Positions 18,348 through 26,313 of a stretch of 61,389 nucleotides of DNA are shown here, piece after piece (the stretch's first letter is position 1; the number at the start of each line of letters is the position of its first letter). Under the pieces are notes generated by a model. That model had not been told where the DNA came from, did no database searches, and worked only from the letters and a program-made list of their open reading frames with translations. This DNA comes from Actinomycetes bacterium. GTDB taxonomy: Bacteria > Actinomycetota > Actinomycetes > Actinomycetales > Microbacteriaceae. Location of the stretch: the NCBI GenBank assembly GCA_023386365.1, contig JAEWJX010000085.1:1-61389 (forward strand), read 5' to 3'. The position numbers were made by a program, and so were the translations under genes.

Positions 18348-19802
18348 GTGTCCGCAACCGAAAACCAGGCCAACATCGGAGTCGTCGGACTCGCAGTGAT
18401 GGGATCCAACCTGGCCCGCAACCTCGCCAGCCGCGAAGGCAACACGGTCGCCATCTTCAACCGCAGCTACGAGAAGACCCAGACCCTCCTCGACGAGCAC
18501 CCCGAAGCCGGATTCATCCCCGCGAGCACCTACGCCGAGTTCGCCGCCAGCCTCAGCACCCCCCGCACCGCGATCATCATGGTGCAGGCCGGACGCGGCA
18601 CCGACGCCGTCATCGACGAGCTCGTGAAGGTGTTCGAGCCGGGCGACATCATCGTCGACGGCGGCAACGCCCTCTTCACCGACACCATCCGCCGCGAGAA
18701 GGCCGTGCGAGAGACCGGCATCAACTTCGTCGGCGCCGGCATCTCCGGCGGCGAAGAGGGCGCCCTCAACGGCCCCTCGATCATGCCCGGCGGCTCCGAC
18801 GAATCGTGGATCACCCTCGGCCCCATCCTCAAGTCCATCGCCGCCGTCGCCGAAGGTGAACCGTGCGTCACCCACGTCGGCCACGACGGCGCCGGCCACT
18901 TCGTGAAGATGATCCACAACGGCATCGAGTACGCCGACATGCAGCTCATCGCCGAGGCGTACGACCTCATCCGCCGCGGCACCGGCAAGACCCCCGCCGA
19001 GATCGCCGACATCTTCGCCGAATGGAACCGGGGCGAACTCGAGAGCTACCTCATCGAGATCACCGCCGAAGTGCTGCGCCAGAACGACGCCGACACCGGC
19101 AAGCCGCTCGTCGACGTCATCCTCGACCAGGCCGGAGCTAAGGGCACCGGCGCCTGGACCGTGCAGACGGCCCTCGACCTGGGTGTGCCCGTCTCCGGCA
19201 TCGCCGAAGCCGTCTTCGCCCGCTCCGTGTCGTCGAAGCCCGCCCAGCGTGCCGCCGCCGCCAGCCTCCCCGGCCCCGACGGCGAACTGAACGTCACCGA
19301 CGCCGACGCCTTCGTCGAAGACGTGCGCCAGGCGCTCTACGCGTCGAAGATCATCGCCTACTCGCAGGGCTTCGACGCCATCGTCGCCGGCGCCGAACAG
19401 TACGGATGGGACATCAAGAAGGGCGACATCGCCGCCATCTGGCGCGGCGGCTGCATCATCCGCGCCCAGTTCCTCAACCGCATCACCGAGGCGTACGCCG
19501 CCGACCCCGGCCTCGTCGCCCTCGTCACCGCGCCGTACTTCGCCGACGCCGTCGCCCGCACCCAGCAGGCGTGGCGCCGCGTCGTCATCGCCGCCGCCCA
19601 GGCAGGCATCCCGTCGCCGGCGTTCTCGTCGTCGCTCGCCTACTACGACGAGCTGCGCGCCGACCGCCTGCCCGCCGCCCTCGTGCAGGGCCAGCGCGAC
19701 TTCTTCGGCGCCCACACCTACAAGCGCGTCGACCGCGACGGCACCTTCCACACCCTCTGGTCGGGCGACCGCAGCGAGATCCAGGCGGTCGACGCCCACT
19801 GA
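18348..19802 (+). CDS. gnd: 6-phosphogluconate dehydrogenase (decarboxylating)
   Basis: Converts 6-phosphogluconate to ribulose 5-phosphate with NADP+. 484 residues, full length for the long (dimeric) form. Seen: GLAVMGSNLARNLASR (NADP fold, residues 13-28), GISGGEEGALNGPSIMPGG (substrate loop, near 133), KMIHNGIEYADMQLIAEAYD (catalytic Lys and Asn-His region, near 187) and the C-terminal DFFGAHTYKRVDRDG tail. GTG 18348. It sits 89 bp after the SDR with its own -10, and would take the product of the gluconokinase at 7077 into the pentose phosphate pathway. The gene may be a second, pathway-dedicated copy or the only one. Confidence 0.96.
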   Translation: MSATENQANIGVVGLAVMGSNLARNLASREGNTVAIFNRSYEKTQTLLDEHPEAGFIPASTYAEFAASLSTPRTAIIMVQAGRGTDAVIDELVKVFEPGDIIVDGGNALFTDTIRREKAVRETGINFVGAGISGGEEGALNGPSIMPGGSDESWITLGPILKSIAAVAEGEPCVTHVGHDGAGHFVKMIHNGIEYADMQLIAEAYDLIRRGTGKTPAEIADIFAEWNRGELESYLIEITAEVLRQNDADTGKPLVDVILDQAGAKGTGAWTVQTALDLGVPVSGIAEAVFARSVSSKPAQRAAAASLPGPDGELNVTDADAFVEDVRQALYASKIIAYSQGFDAIVAGAEQYGWDIKKGDIAAIWRGGCIIRAQFLNRITEAYAADPGLVALVTAPYFADAVARTQQAWRRVVIAAAQAGIPSPAFSSSLAYYDELRADRLPAALVQGQRDFFGAHTYKRVDRDGTFHTLWSGDRSEIQAVDAH

Positions 19803-19828
19803 GTTGTTGAGCTTCTCCGCCGGCTACA

Positions 19829-21190
19829 TCACCAGGTGGGGTTGTCGCTCCCGAGCGGGCGCGGGGCACGCTCCCACTCCACCCGCACCCCGGGTACGGA
19901 GATCGGCGACGGCAGCACCCGCACCGGGCCCCACTGCGCCTGCATGAGCTCGCCATCCGACGGCTCCTCCACCGCGAAGCGGGTGGCCCGCGGCAGCCCG
20001 CGGGCCGCCTCCAGCTCCACCGCGGTGCGGGCGAGCGACAGACGCGCCACCGAGCCGGTGCCGTCGACCAACCGCCGCTGCAGGCCCGCGAGCACCGCCG
20101 CCGCCATCAGGTAGCCGGTGGCCTGGTCGAGCGCCTGAACCGGCAACGGCACCGGGCGGTCGGCGGCGGAGGAACGCATCCCGGCGTCCGCGATCCCGGA
20201 CGACATCTGCACCAGGCTGTCGAACCCGCGACGACCCGCCCACGGGCCGGTGAACCCGTACGCGTCGAGCGACACATCCACCAGGCCCGGTCGCGTCTCG
20301 CGGCGGGTCTCGTCGCCGAGCCCCAGCCGTTCCAGCGCGTCGGCACGGTAGCCGTGCACCACCACATCCGCTTCGCCGAGGAGACGCCGAAGCCGCGCGA
20401 GTCCGTCCGGATCGCGGGCGTCGAGTCGGGCGGTGCGTTTGCCGACGGTCACCTCGTGGGCGAGCGCCGGCTCATCCCAGTCGCTCGGGTCGATGCGCAG
20501 CACCACGGCACCGAGCCCGGCGAGCAGCCGCGTCGCCACCGGCCCCGCGAGCACCCGGGTGAGGTCCAGCACCTTCAGGCCAGCGAGGGGCCGCTCCCGG
20601 GTCGGCTCCCACTCGGACCGCTCCGACGCGGCATCCGTGAGCTCTCGGGCGACGAGCGGCTCCTCCGCCACCGCGCGCCCCTGCGGGTGCCGACGCCACT
20701 CGTCGGGGGTGCGCATCGTCGCCGCGCAACCGCCCTCGGCGACGACCTCCGCCTCCAGTTGGTCGGCGCGCCAGAGCCCGACCGCGCGGGCGACCGCGTC
20801 GCGTTCCGCTTCGACACCCAGCACCCGCAGCGCCGCCTCGCGGTGCGCGGGCGCGTTCGTGTGCAGCCGGATCCACCCGTCCGAGGTCACATAGTCGCCA
20901 GCGATCGGGTCCCACGGCGACGGCGCCACCCAGCCGACGGGCCGAACCCCGGCACGGAACCAGGCGTCCGCCAGCTCCCGCCGCACGGTCGGTACCTCGC
21001 CGCCCACCCCTGCGGCCTCGAGCACCGCCGACACCCCGGCGCCTGCGGCGGCGACGGATGCGGCGGCCAGATCCGACACCGGGTACGGCGACTCGAACGT
21101 CGCCACCCCGGTCACGTTCACCGCGGCGACGTCGAGCCCGAGCGCCGCACCGAACCGTTCACGCAGCTGCGCATCCGCCGAACCCGCCAT
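19829..21190 (-). CDS. CaiB/BaiF (family III) CoA transferase
   Basis: Moves CoA between acyl groups or esterifies carboxylic acids. 453 residues from ATG 21190. The core CaiB signature is in the C-terminal half: LAGLKVLDLTRVLAGPVATRLLAGLGAVVLRID near 200, then KRTARLD, DVVVHGYRADALERLGL, and VDVSLDAYGFTGPWAGRRGFDSLVQ. The N-terminal 190 residues also carry CoA-transferase-like segments (WDPIAGDYVTSDGWIRLH), so it looks like a fused or permuted two-part version. It follows gnd convergently. The APC permease gene lies 11 bp upstream, so the two may be co-transcribed. Substrate unknown. Confidence 0.85.
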   Translation of the reverse strand: MAGSADAQLRERFGAALGLDVAAVNVTGVATFESPYPVSDLAAASVAAAGAGVSAVLEAAGVGGEVPTVRRELADAWFRAGVRPVGWVAPSPWDPIAGDYVTSDGWIRLHTNAPAHREAALRVLGVEAERDAVARAVGLWRADQLEAEVVAEGGCAATMRTPDEWRRHPQGRAVAEEPLVARELTDAASERSEWEPTRERPLAGLKVLDLTRVLAGPVATRLLAGLGAVVLRIDPSDWDEPALAHEVTVGKRTARLDARDPDGLARLRRLLGEADVVVHGYRADALERLGLGDETRRETRPGLVDVSLDAYGFTGPWAGRRGFDSLVQMSSGIADAGMRSSAADRPVPLPVQALDQATGYLMAAAVLAGLQRRLVDGTGSVARLSLARTAVELEAARGLPRATRFAVEEPSDGELMQAQWGPVRVLPSPISVPGVRVEWERAPRPLGSDNPTW

Positions 21191-21201
21191 GCCCCCTGAC
21201 G

Positions 21202-22407
21202 CTACGCGCGGGTGCGGCGCGCCACCAGGGCACGCGCCGCGAAAGCGGCCACCAGCACCGCGGCGGCCACCAGCAGCGCCACCGGCGGGGCGAATGCGGC
21301 GATCGTCAGGCAGCCGAGTCCGCCGAGCACCGCCACCACCCGGCCGCCCGCGCCCCCGAGCCACCACGCGAGCAGGTGCGCGATCGCGTAGTAGCCGAGC
21401 ACCGCACCGGCGGATGCGCCGATCAGCAGGGGCGCCGGCAACAGCAGCGTGGCGACGGCGGCGATGACCGCGACCGCCGCATCCGCCCGGATCGGGGTGG
21501 CGGTTCGGGCGGCGATCACGCCGAGCGCCCGCGGCAGCTCACCGGCGGCGGCCATCGCCTGGGCGGTTCGGCTGAGGCCCGCCAGCACCCCGAGTGCCGA
21601 CCCCGCGCACGCCACCACCGCGGCCACCACGATCAGGGGCCGCCAGTCGGGACCCGCCAGATCGGCGAGCGGGGCGGCACTCGCGGCAAGCGCGTCCACC
21701 CCCAGCCCGAGGAGCAGGATGAGGACCGTCGCCGTGGCGAGGAACGCGACGAGCGTGATCGACACAGCGACGGCGATCGGCAGCGTGCGTCGCGGGTCGC
21801 GCACCTCACCGCCGAGGGTGGCGACGCGGGCGTACCCGGCGAAGGCGAAGAACACGAGCGCGGCCGCGGGCAGCAGCCCCGACGGGGCGTCCGGCCACAC
21901 CAGCGGCTGCGGTTCGGTGATGCTCGCGACGCCCACCGCATCAGCGACGACGAGGGCTGCGACGACGATCACCGCCGTCACGGCGCTCGCGACGGCGGTG
22001 CTGCGCACCCCGCTCGCGTTCACGGCCGCGAGCAGGAGAAGCAGGATGGCGGCCACGGGACCTGCGAACTGGGGCGCCAGGTAGTCGCCGGCGACGCGTG
22101 CGATCGCGGCGGCCGACGCCACCTTGCCGAAGAGGAACAGGGTGCCCGCCGCGAACCCGAGCGCGGGCGCATCCATCGCCCGGCCGAACGCGAACACACC
22201 GCCCGACTGCGGGTGCGCTCGCGCGAGGCGGGTGGTGCTGGTGGCGTTGAGGGCGGCGATCACGATGGCGAGGCCGAGCGCCGCCAGCACTCCCGCGCCG
22301 GCGAGTGCGGTCGCGGGACCCCACACCGAGAAGACGCCCGCGCCGAGCATCGCCGCGACCCCGACCCCGGTCGCCGTCGGCACCCCGATCACCCTGCGCA
22401 GTTCCAC
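21202..22407 (-). CDS. APC-family amino acid/cation permease
   Basis: 401 residues, nearly all hydrophobic, about 11-12 transmembrane helices. The first helix has the APC glycine motif VGVAAMLGAGVFSVWGPA. ALNATSTTRLARAHPQSGGVFAFGR matches the conserved loop after helix 2, and the FFAFAGYARVATLGGEVRDPRRTLP region (helix 6 and following) is typical. Likely proton-coupled import of an amino acid or amine. The gene is a little shorter than most APC members (around 430-480). It lies just before the CoA transferase on the minus strand and diverges from the small membrane protein at 22475. Confidence 0.88.
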   Translation of the reverse strand: MELRRVIGVPTATGVGVAAMLGAGVFSVWGPATALAGAGVLAALGLAIVIAALNATSTTRLARAHPQSGGVFAFGRAMDAPALGFAAGTLFLFGKVASAAAIARVAGDYLAPQFAGPVAAILLLLLAAVNASGVRSTAVASAVTAVIVVAALVVADAVGVASITEPQPLVWPDAPSGLLPAAALVFFAFAGYARVATLGGEVRDPRRTLPIAVAVSITLVAFLATATVLILLLGLGVDALAASAAPLADLAGPDWRPLIVVAAVVACAGSALGVLAGLSRTAQAMAAAGELPRALGVIAARTATPIRADAAVAVIAAVATLLLPAPLLIGASAGAVLGYYAIAHLLAWWLGGAGGRVVAVLGGLGCLTIAAFAPPVALLVAAAVLVAAFAARALVARRTRA

Positions 22408-22474
22408 GCGCGGATCGTACCGGGGGCGGGTGAACGCCCAGCCTCACCCGGTGCCCGGATGCGAGACTGGACCG

Positions 22475-22873
22475 ATGGAACGCGAACGCGGGGCCGACCC
22501 GGAGCGGGACGACGAGACCCCTCCCGAGCTCGCGTTCTACGAGCCGGGCGAGGTGGGCACCCTGCGCGGCCCGCGCATGCGCCGCGTCGCCCAGGTGGTG
22601 GTCGTGGTGGCGTTGGTCGCCCTCCTGCTGCCGGCCGTGTTGACGGGTGTCGGTTTCGCGTCGCGTACGGCGGCGCTCGCCTGCCAGGTGGTCGCATCCA
22701 CGGATGCGGCGGGCGCGGCATCGACGGAGGCGCGGTTCGAGTGGTCGGGCGCCGAGGGTCCCGGCTGGTACTGCTATGTGACCGACTTCGGTGGTCACGA
22801 ACTGCAGTTGCGTTTCCTCGGGTTCATCCCCGAGGTGCGCGTGGTCTCCGGCCCTCCCGTGGTCGACGTCTGA
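22475..22873 (+). CDS. Small single-pass membrane protein, unknown function
   Basis: 132 residues. Acidic N-terminus (ERERGADPERDDE), one transmembrane segment at about 37-60 (VAQVVVVVALVALLLPAVLTGVGF), then an extracytoplasmic domain of about 70 residues with two Cys (LACQV and WYCYV) that could form a disulfide. ATG 22475 is chosen because it gives the shortest frame with a sensible membrane topology and avoids overlap with the divergent permease gene. No domain is recognised. GC-rich codon use matches the neighbours, so it is probably real. Confidence 0.6.
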   Translation: MERERGADPERDDETPPELAFYEPGEVGTLRGPRMRRVAQVVVVVALVALLLPAVLTGVGFASRTAALACQVVASTDAAGAASTEARFEWSGAEGPGWYCYVTDFGGHELQLRFLGFIPEVRVVSGPPVVDV

Positions 22874-22974
22874 CTGTTGCGGCGTGTGACGCCGCCCCGG
22901 GCACGCCCTGGCGACCCCGCCTACGCTTGCCGGATCGACCGCACCCGGCGGTCCTGCGCGAGACGAGGTGACCC

Positions 22975-23277
22975 ATGGACGACACGACCGTCAACCTGGA
23001 GGCCGGCACCTCGATGTGCGCGGATGTGTGCGCGGGCGCCGGTCACGCGCTGCACCCCGTCCAGCGGGTGGTGGCGTCGAGCACACCCAGCAGCTGGGTG
23101 GACGGGTTCCTGTATGCGACCGGTGGGGTGCTCGAGTTCGTCGGGTTCGACGCCGCCGCCGAGGTGCTGTGGCACCACCACGACCTTGGCCTGCCGGAGG
23201 GTGAGCCGGTGGCGTTCCACCCCGTCGCCGGAGTGCTGAGCGTGCGGGGCACGCTGCTGAATGTGAGCCGCGGCTAG
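22975..23277 (+). CDS. Hypothetical protein
   Basis: 100 residues, no signal peptide or membrane segment. ATG 22975 has GAGGTGA 6 nt upstream. The N-terminus contains MCADVCAGAGHALHP with two Cys and one His, and the middle contains WHHHDLGLPEG, so metal binding is conceivable but not shown. Its stop is one base from the end of the convergent copper-storage-type gene. No family recognised. Confidence 0.6.
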   Translation: MDDTTVNLEAGTSMCADVCAGAGHALHPVQRVVASSTPSSWVDGFLYATGGVLEFVGFDAAAEVLWHHHDLGLPEGEPVAFHPVAGVLSVRGTLLNVSRG

Positions 23278-23278
23278 T

Positions 23279-23680
23279 TCACGCCATCTTCGCCATGAGG
23301 GCGCCGCAGGCGTCTTTCATGTTCTGGCAGGCCATCACGCAGATGCGGCAGCATTCCATGGTGTCGGCGTGCTGCGAGCATTCGTCCATGCACGCCTGAC
23401 ACATCGCCATCGAGGCGTCGAGCATGGCGCGCATCGCCATGGCGTCGTGCGCCATCGGGCGCAGCATCATGCGCATCATCGTGGTGGCGACGTCGGCCAT
23501 GTTGGTGCACATCGACGCGCAGCGTCCCATGCCGGCGGCCATGTCGGCGTCGGCGCACATGGTGGCAGCCATCGCGACCGCGTCGCACGCTTCGATGCAT
23601 TCCTGCATGGATGCCATGTCGACGCCCATGGTGGAGCTGGGCATGGTGCCCATCATCTTGTTCATCATCATCGTGTCCAT
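23279..23680 (-). CDS. Four-helix-bundle copper-binding protein (Csp/DUF326)
   Basis: 133 residues with 13 Cys and over 20 Met. Cys pairs are spaced as in copper storage proteins: the first in MQECIEACDA, then RCASMC, then MCQACMDEC, and the run MECCRICVMACQNMKDAC in the last helices. Csp proteins pack Cu(I) inside a four-helix bundle through such CXXXC pairs. No signal peptide is visible, so a cytosolic Csp3-like store is likely. An N-terminal MMMNKMMGTM stretch is an unusual Met-rich addition. No copper regulator (CsoR) or pump lies nearby. ATG 23680 has AAGGAGCACCG upstream. Confidence 0.9.
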   Translation of the reverse strand: MDTMMMNKMMGTMPSSTMGVDMASMQECIEACDAVAMAATMCADADMAAGMGRCASMCTNMADVATTMMRMMLRPMAHDAMAMRAMLDASMAMCQACMDECSQHADTMECCRICVMACQNMKDACGALMAKMA

Positions 23681-23744
23681 CGGTGCTCCTTCGTGTCGTA
23701 TCCAGTGAACGAGGATGCGCGCCGAGACGCAATGGGGTTTTCGG

Positions 23745-24722
23745 TCAGGCGGCGCCGTCGAACATGGAGGTGACCGACCCGTCGTCGAACACTTCGTGGA
23801 TGGCGCGGGCGATCAGCGGCGCGATCGGCAGCACGGTGAGGCGGTCCCAGCGCTTCTCGTCGGGCACCGGGAGGGTGTCGGTGACGACCACCTGGTCGAT
23901 GACCTCGGACTGCAGGATCTCGGTGGCCGGGTCGGAGAAGACGGCGTGGGTGGCACCGACGATGACGCTGGTGGCACCGTGCGCTTTCAGTGCCTCGGCG
24001 GCTTTCACGATGGTGCGGCCGGTGTCGATGAGGTCGTCGACGATGAGGCATACCTTGCCGTCGACGTCGCCGACGATCTCGTGCACGCTCACCTGGTTGG
24101 GTACCAGCGGGTCGCGGCGCTTGTGGATGATGGCCAGCGGGGCGCCCAGCTTGTCGCTCCAGATGTCGGCGACCCGCACTCGGCCCATGTCGGGGCTGAC
24201 GACGGCGAGCGTCGACGGGTCGAGACGCGACTGGAAGTAGTCGAGCAGCACCGGCATCGCGAACAGGTGGTCGACGGGGCCGTCGAAGAAGCCCTGGATC
24301 TGGGCGGCGTGCAGGTCGACGCTCATGATGCGGTCGGCGCCGGCGGCCTTGAACAGGTCGGCGACGAGGCGGGCCGAGATCGGCTCGCGGCCGCGGCCTT
24401 TCTTGTCTTGCCGGGCGTACGGGTAGAACGGGGCCACCACCGTGATGCGTTTCGCGCTGGCGCGCTTCGCCGCATCCACCATGATCAGCTGCTCCATGAG
24501 CCACTCGTTGATGGGGGCGCAGTGCGACTGGATGACGAACACGTCGGTGCCGCGGATCGACTCCCCGAAGCGGGCGTAGATCTCGCCGTTGGCGAAGGTG
24601 CGCGCGTCGGTCTCGACGAGCTCGGTGCCGAGCTCCTCGGCGACATCGATAGCCAGTTGGGGGTGAGCCCGCCCCGATACGACGACGAGCCTTTTTTCTC
24701 CGCTGATCTTGATGCCGGACAC
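23745..24722 (-). CDS. prs: Ribose-phosphate pyrophosphokinase
   Basis: Makes PRPP from ribose 5-phosphate and ATP for nucleotide, His and Trp synthesis. 325 residues, normal length. Conserved: VVSGRAHPQLA near 12, FANGEIYARFGES, RQDKKGRGREPISARLVADL (near 103-122), SVDLHAAQIQGFFD, and the PRPP loop LIVDDLIDTGRT near 229. The start is GTG 24722 (MSGIKISGEKR), with AGGGA 2-6 nt upstream; the open frame beyond it is not credible. The normal partner rplY is about 19 kb downstream, and an HNH gene separates prs from glmU upstream. Confidence 0.96.
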   Translation of the reverse strand: MSGIKISGEKRLVVVSGRAHPQLAIDVAEELGTELVETDARTFANGEIYARFGESIRGTDVFVIQSHCAPINEWLMEQLIMVDAAKRASAKRITVVAPFYPYARQDKKGRGREPISARLVADLFKAAGADRIMSVDLHAAQIQGFFDGPVDHLFAMPVLLDYFQSRLDPSTLAVVSPDMGRVRVADIWSDKLGAPLAIIHKRRDPLVPNQVSVHEIVGDVDGKVCLIVDDLIDTGRTIVKAAEALKAHGATSVIVGATHAVFSDPATEILQSEVIDQVVVTDTLPVPDEKRWDRLTVLPIAPLIARAIHEVFDDGSVTSMFDGAA

Positions 24723-24793
24723 TGTCCCTGCTACCCGCTTCCCGCTCGCGCCTGAGACGAGTCTAGTGGGACGGATATGCGCTGCGGACGGCC

Positions 24794-26205
24794 TCATGCG
24801 CTGGCCATGAGGTGCTCGCGGGCGACGCTGCGACTCGGCAGGGGGATGCGGCGGATCGTGCCGTGCTCGTCGGGTCGTTGGAGGAAGTAATCGCCTCCCA
24901 TGCGTGTGATGCGCCAGTTCCGGTTGTGGACCAGCAGGTGACAGAACCTGCACAGCAGCACACCGTCGTCGATGTCTGTTCTGCCGCCGTGCTCATCCCA
25001 GTGGTCGATGTGGTGCGCCTCCGACCACGACGGCGGGCGGCCGCACATCAGGCAGCCACCGTCTCGGGCGGCGAGCGCGATACGTTGCTTCTCGGAGAAG
25101 AGGCGCTGCTCACGCCCGAGATTGAGGGCCCTCCCGTCGTCGTCGAATACGATCGGCACCGCGCCCGACGAGCAGATCAACCGCTCGGCGGTGGCGATCG
25201 AGACGGGCTCCGTCTGACCTTCGAAGTACGCGACGCCGGTCGTTGGCCGTCGGCCTCCGGCGCCCGCTCGAGGTCGCGCTTCGTGACCAGGATGCGCACG
25301 GCAGGCTTGCGGTCGCCCAGCAGTCGGCCCGAGTCCACTCGGGCGCCCGCGCGGATCAACTCGACGAACACATCTGCGGTGAGCTGCTCGGGGGTGCGCT
25401 CGTCACGCACCAGGTCTTCTGCGTTGGGCGCGGCGTGGGGGTCGACGAATCGCGGCCCACCGCGCCGGGGGCTGGTCGCCGCATCCAGCACCGGGATCAT
25501 GATCGCGGCCGACTCACGGTCGAGCAGCCCGTGCACCCGCACCATGCCATCGGCCTGCGGAGTGAACCGCAGAAACCGGCGCTCGTGCTGCTCGCGCTCG
25601 CGTTCCGCGACACCCGCGGCGTCGAGATCGTCTCGCGCCTGCGAGGCTCGCACCCCGAGCTGCTCGAGAGCAATGCCCGGCGCCTCGGAGACAAGGCGGG
25701 CTGCCGCTCGCTCGCGCGCGTCAGCGAATCGCGCTCGAGTGGCCGCAGCTGCACCATCGCGCGGCGCGATGGCTGCTCCCAGGCGGTCGCGGATGATCCC
25801 CGCAGCCTCGACCGAGATCGAGGCCGTCGCCACGGCGTCTCCGATCACGGCGAGCCACGCCTCCCGAGGTGCGTTCTGCACGCGGGGGCCGTCGAGCGGC
25901 AGCAGCTCGCCCGCCTTCACCAGGGTGCGTGCCTCCCGCGCCGAACCGCCCGTCAACTGGGAGATCAGCCCCTCGGCGGTGCGTTGACCGTGCGACTGCG
26001 CCAGCCCGGAATGCCCCAACTCCCGCCGCGACCGGTGCGCGATCTCGCCCGCGATCGAGGCGGCCACCGCATCCAACCGCCGTCGTGCCGCCGCGACCGC
26101 GCGTTGCGCGTCCAGCAGCTCCCCATCCCGCAAGGAGTGCACCGGCAACGCGGCGGGTGCAGACGCTTCGCCCAGATGGGCGAGCAGATCGGGGAGGAAC
26201 GGCAT
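24794..26205 (-). pseudogene. DUF222/HNH endonuclease (13E12-repeat family), frameshifted
   Basis: Two frames together make one typical DUF222-HNH protein. The upstream part (26205 to about 25210) carries DUF222 (AAVAASIAGEIAHRSRRELG..., DVFVELIRAGARVDSGRL). The downstream part reads GVAYFEGQTEPVSIATAERLICSSG into the HNH domain (24794-25180) with zinc Cys in GCLMCGRPPSW and LLCRFCHLLVH and catalytic HHIDHW. The switch lies near 25215-25240 and equals loss of one base; frame one then ends at 25177 as TTGA with the second frame. If the base is real, the HNH domain is lost or separately translated. A LexA-type box lies 19 bp upstream. The gene is inserted between prs and glmU. Confidence 0.8.
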
Positions 26206-26223
26206 GCATCCATTCTCCCCGGA

Positions 26224-26241
26224 CTAGAACGTATGTTCTAG
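26224..26241 (-). promoter_or_regulatory. LexA (SOS) box of the HNH gene
   Basis: CTAGAAC-GTAT-GTTCTAG: perfect 7-bp arms around 4 nt, matching the actinobacterial GAAC-N4-GTTC SOS core. It ends 19 bp before ATG 26205. 13E12-family genes in mycobacteria are known LexA targets. Confidence 0.85.
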
Positions 26242-26313
26242 AGTTGGGGCCCGATCTTGGGATAAGTCGCATCCACAGGAAGGGCGATGGAGGAGAGCTG
26301 CCTCAGGCGGTCC

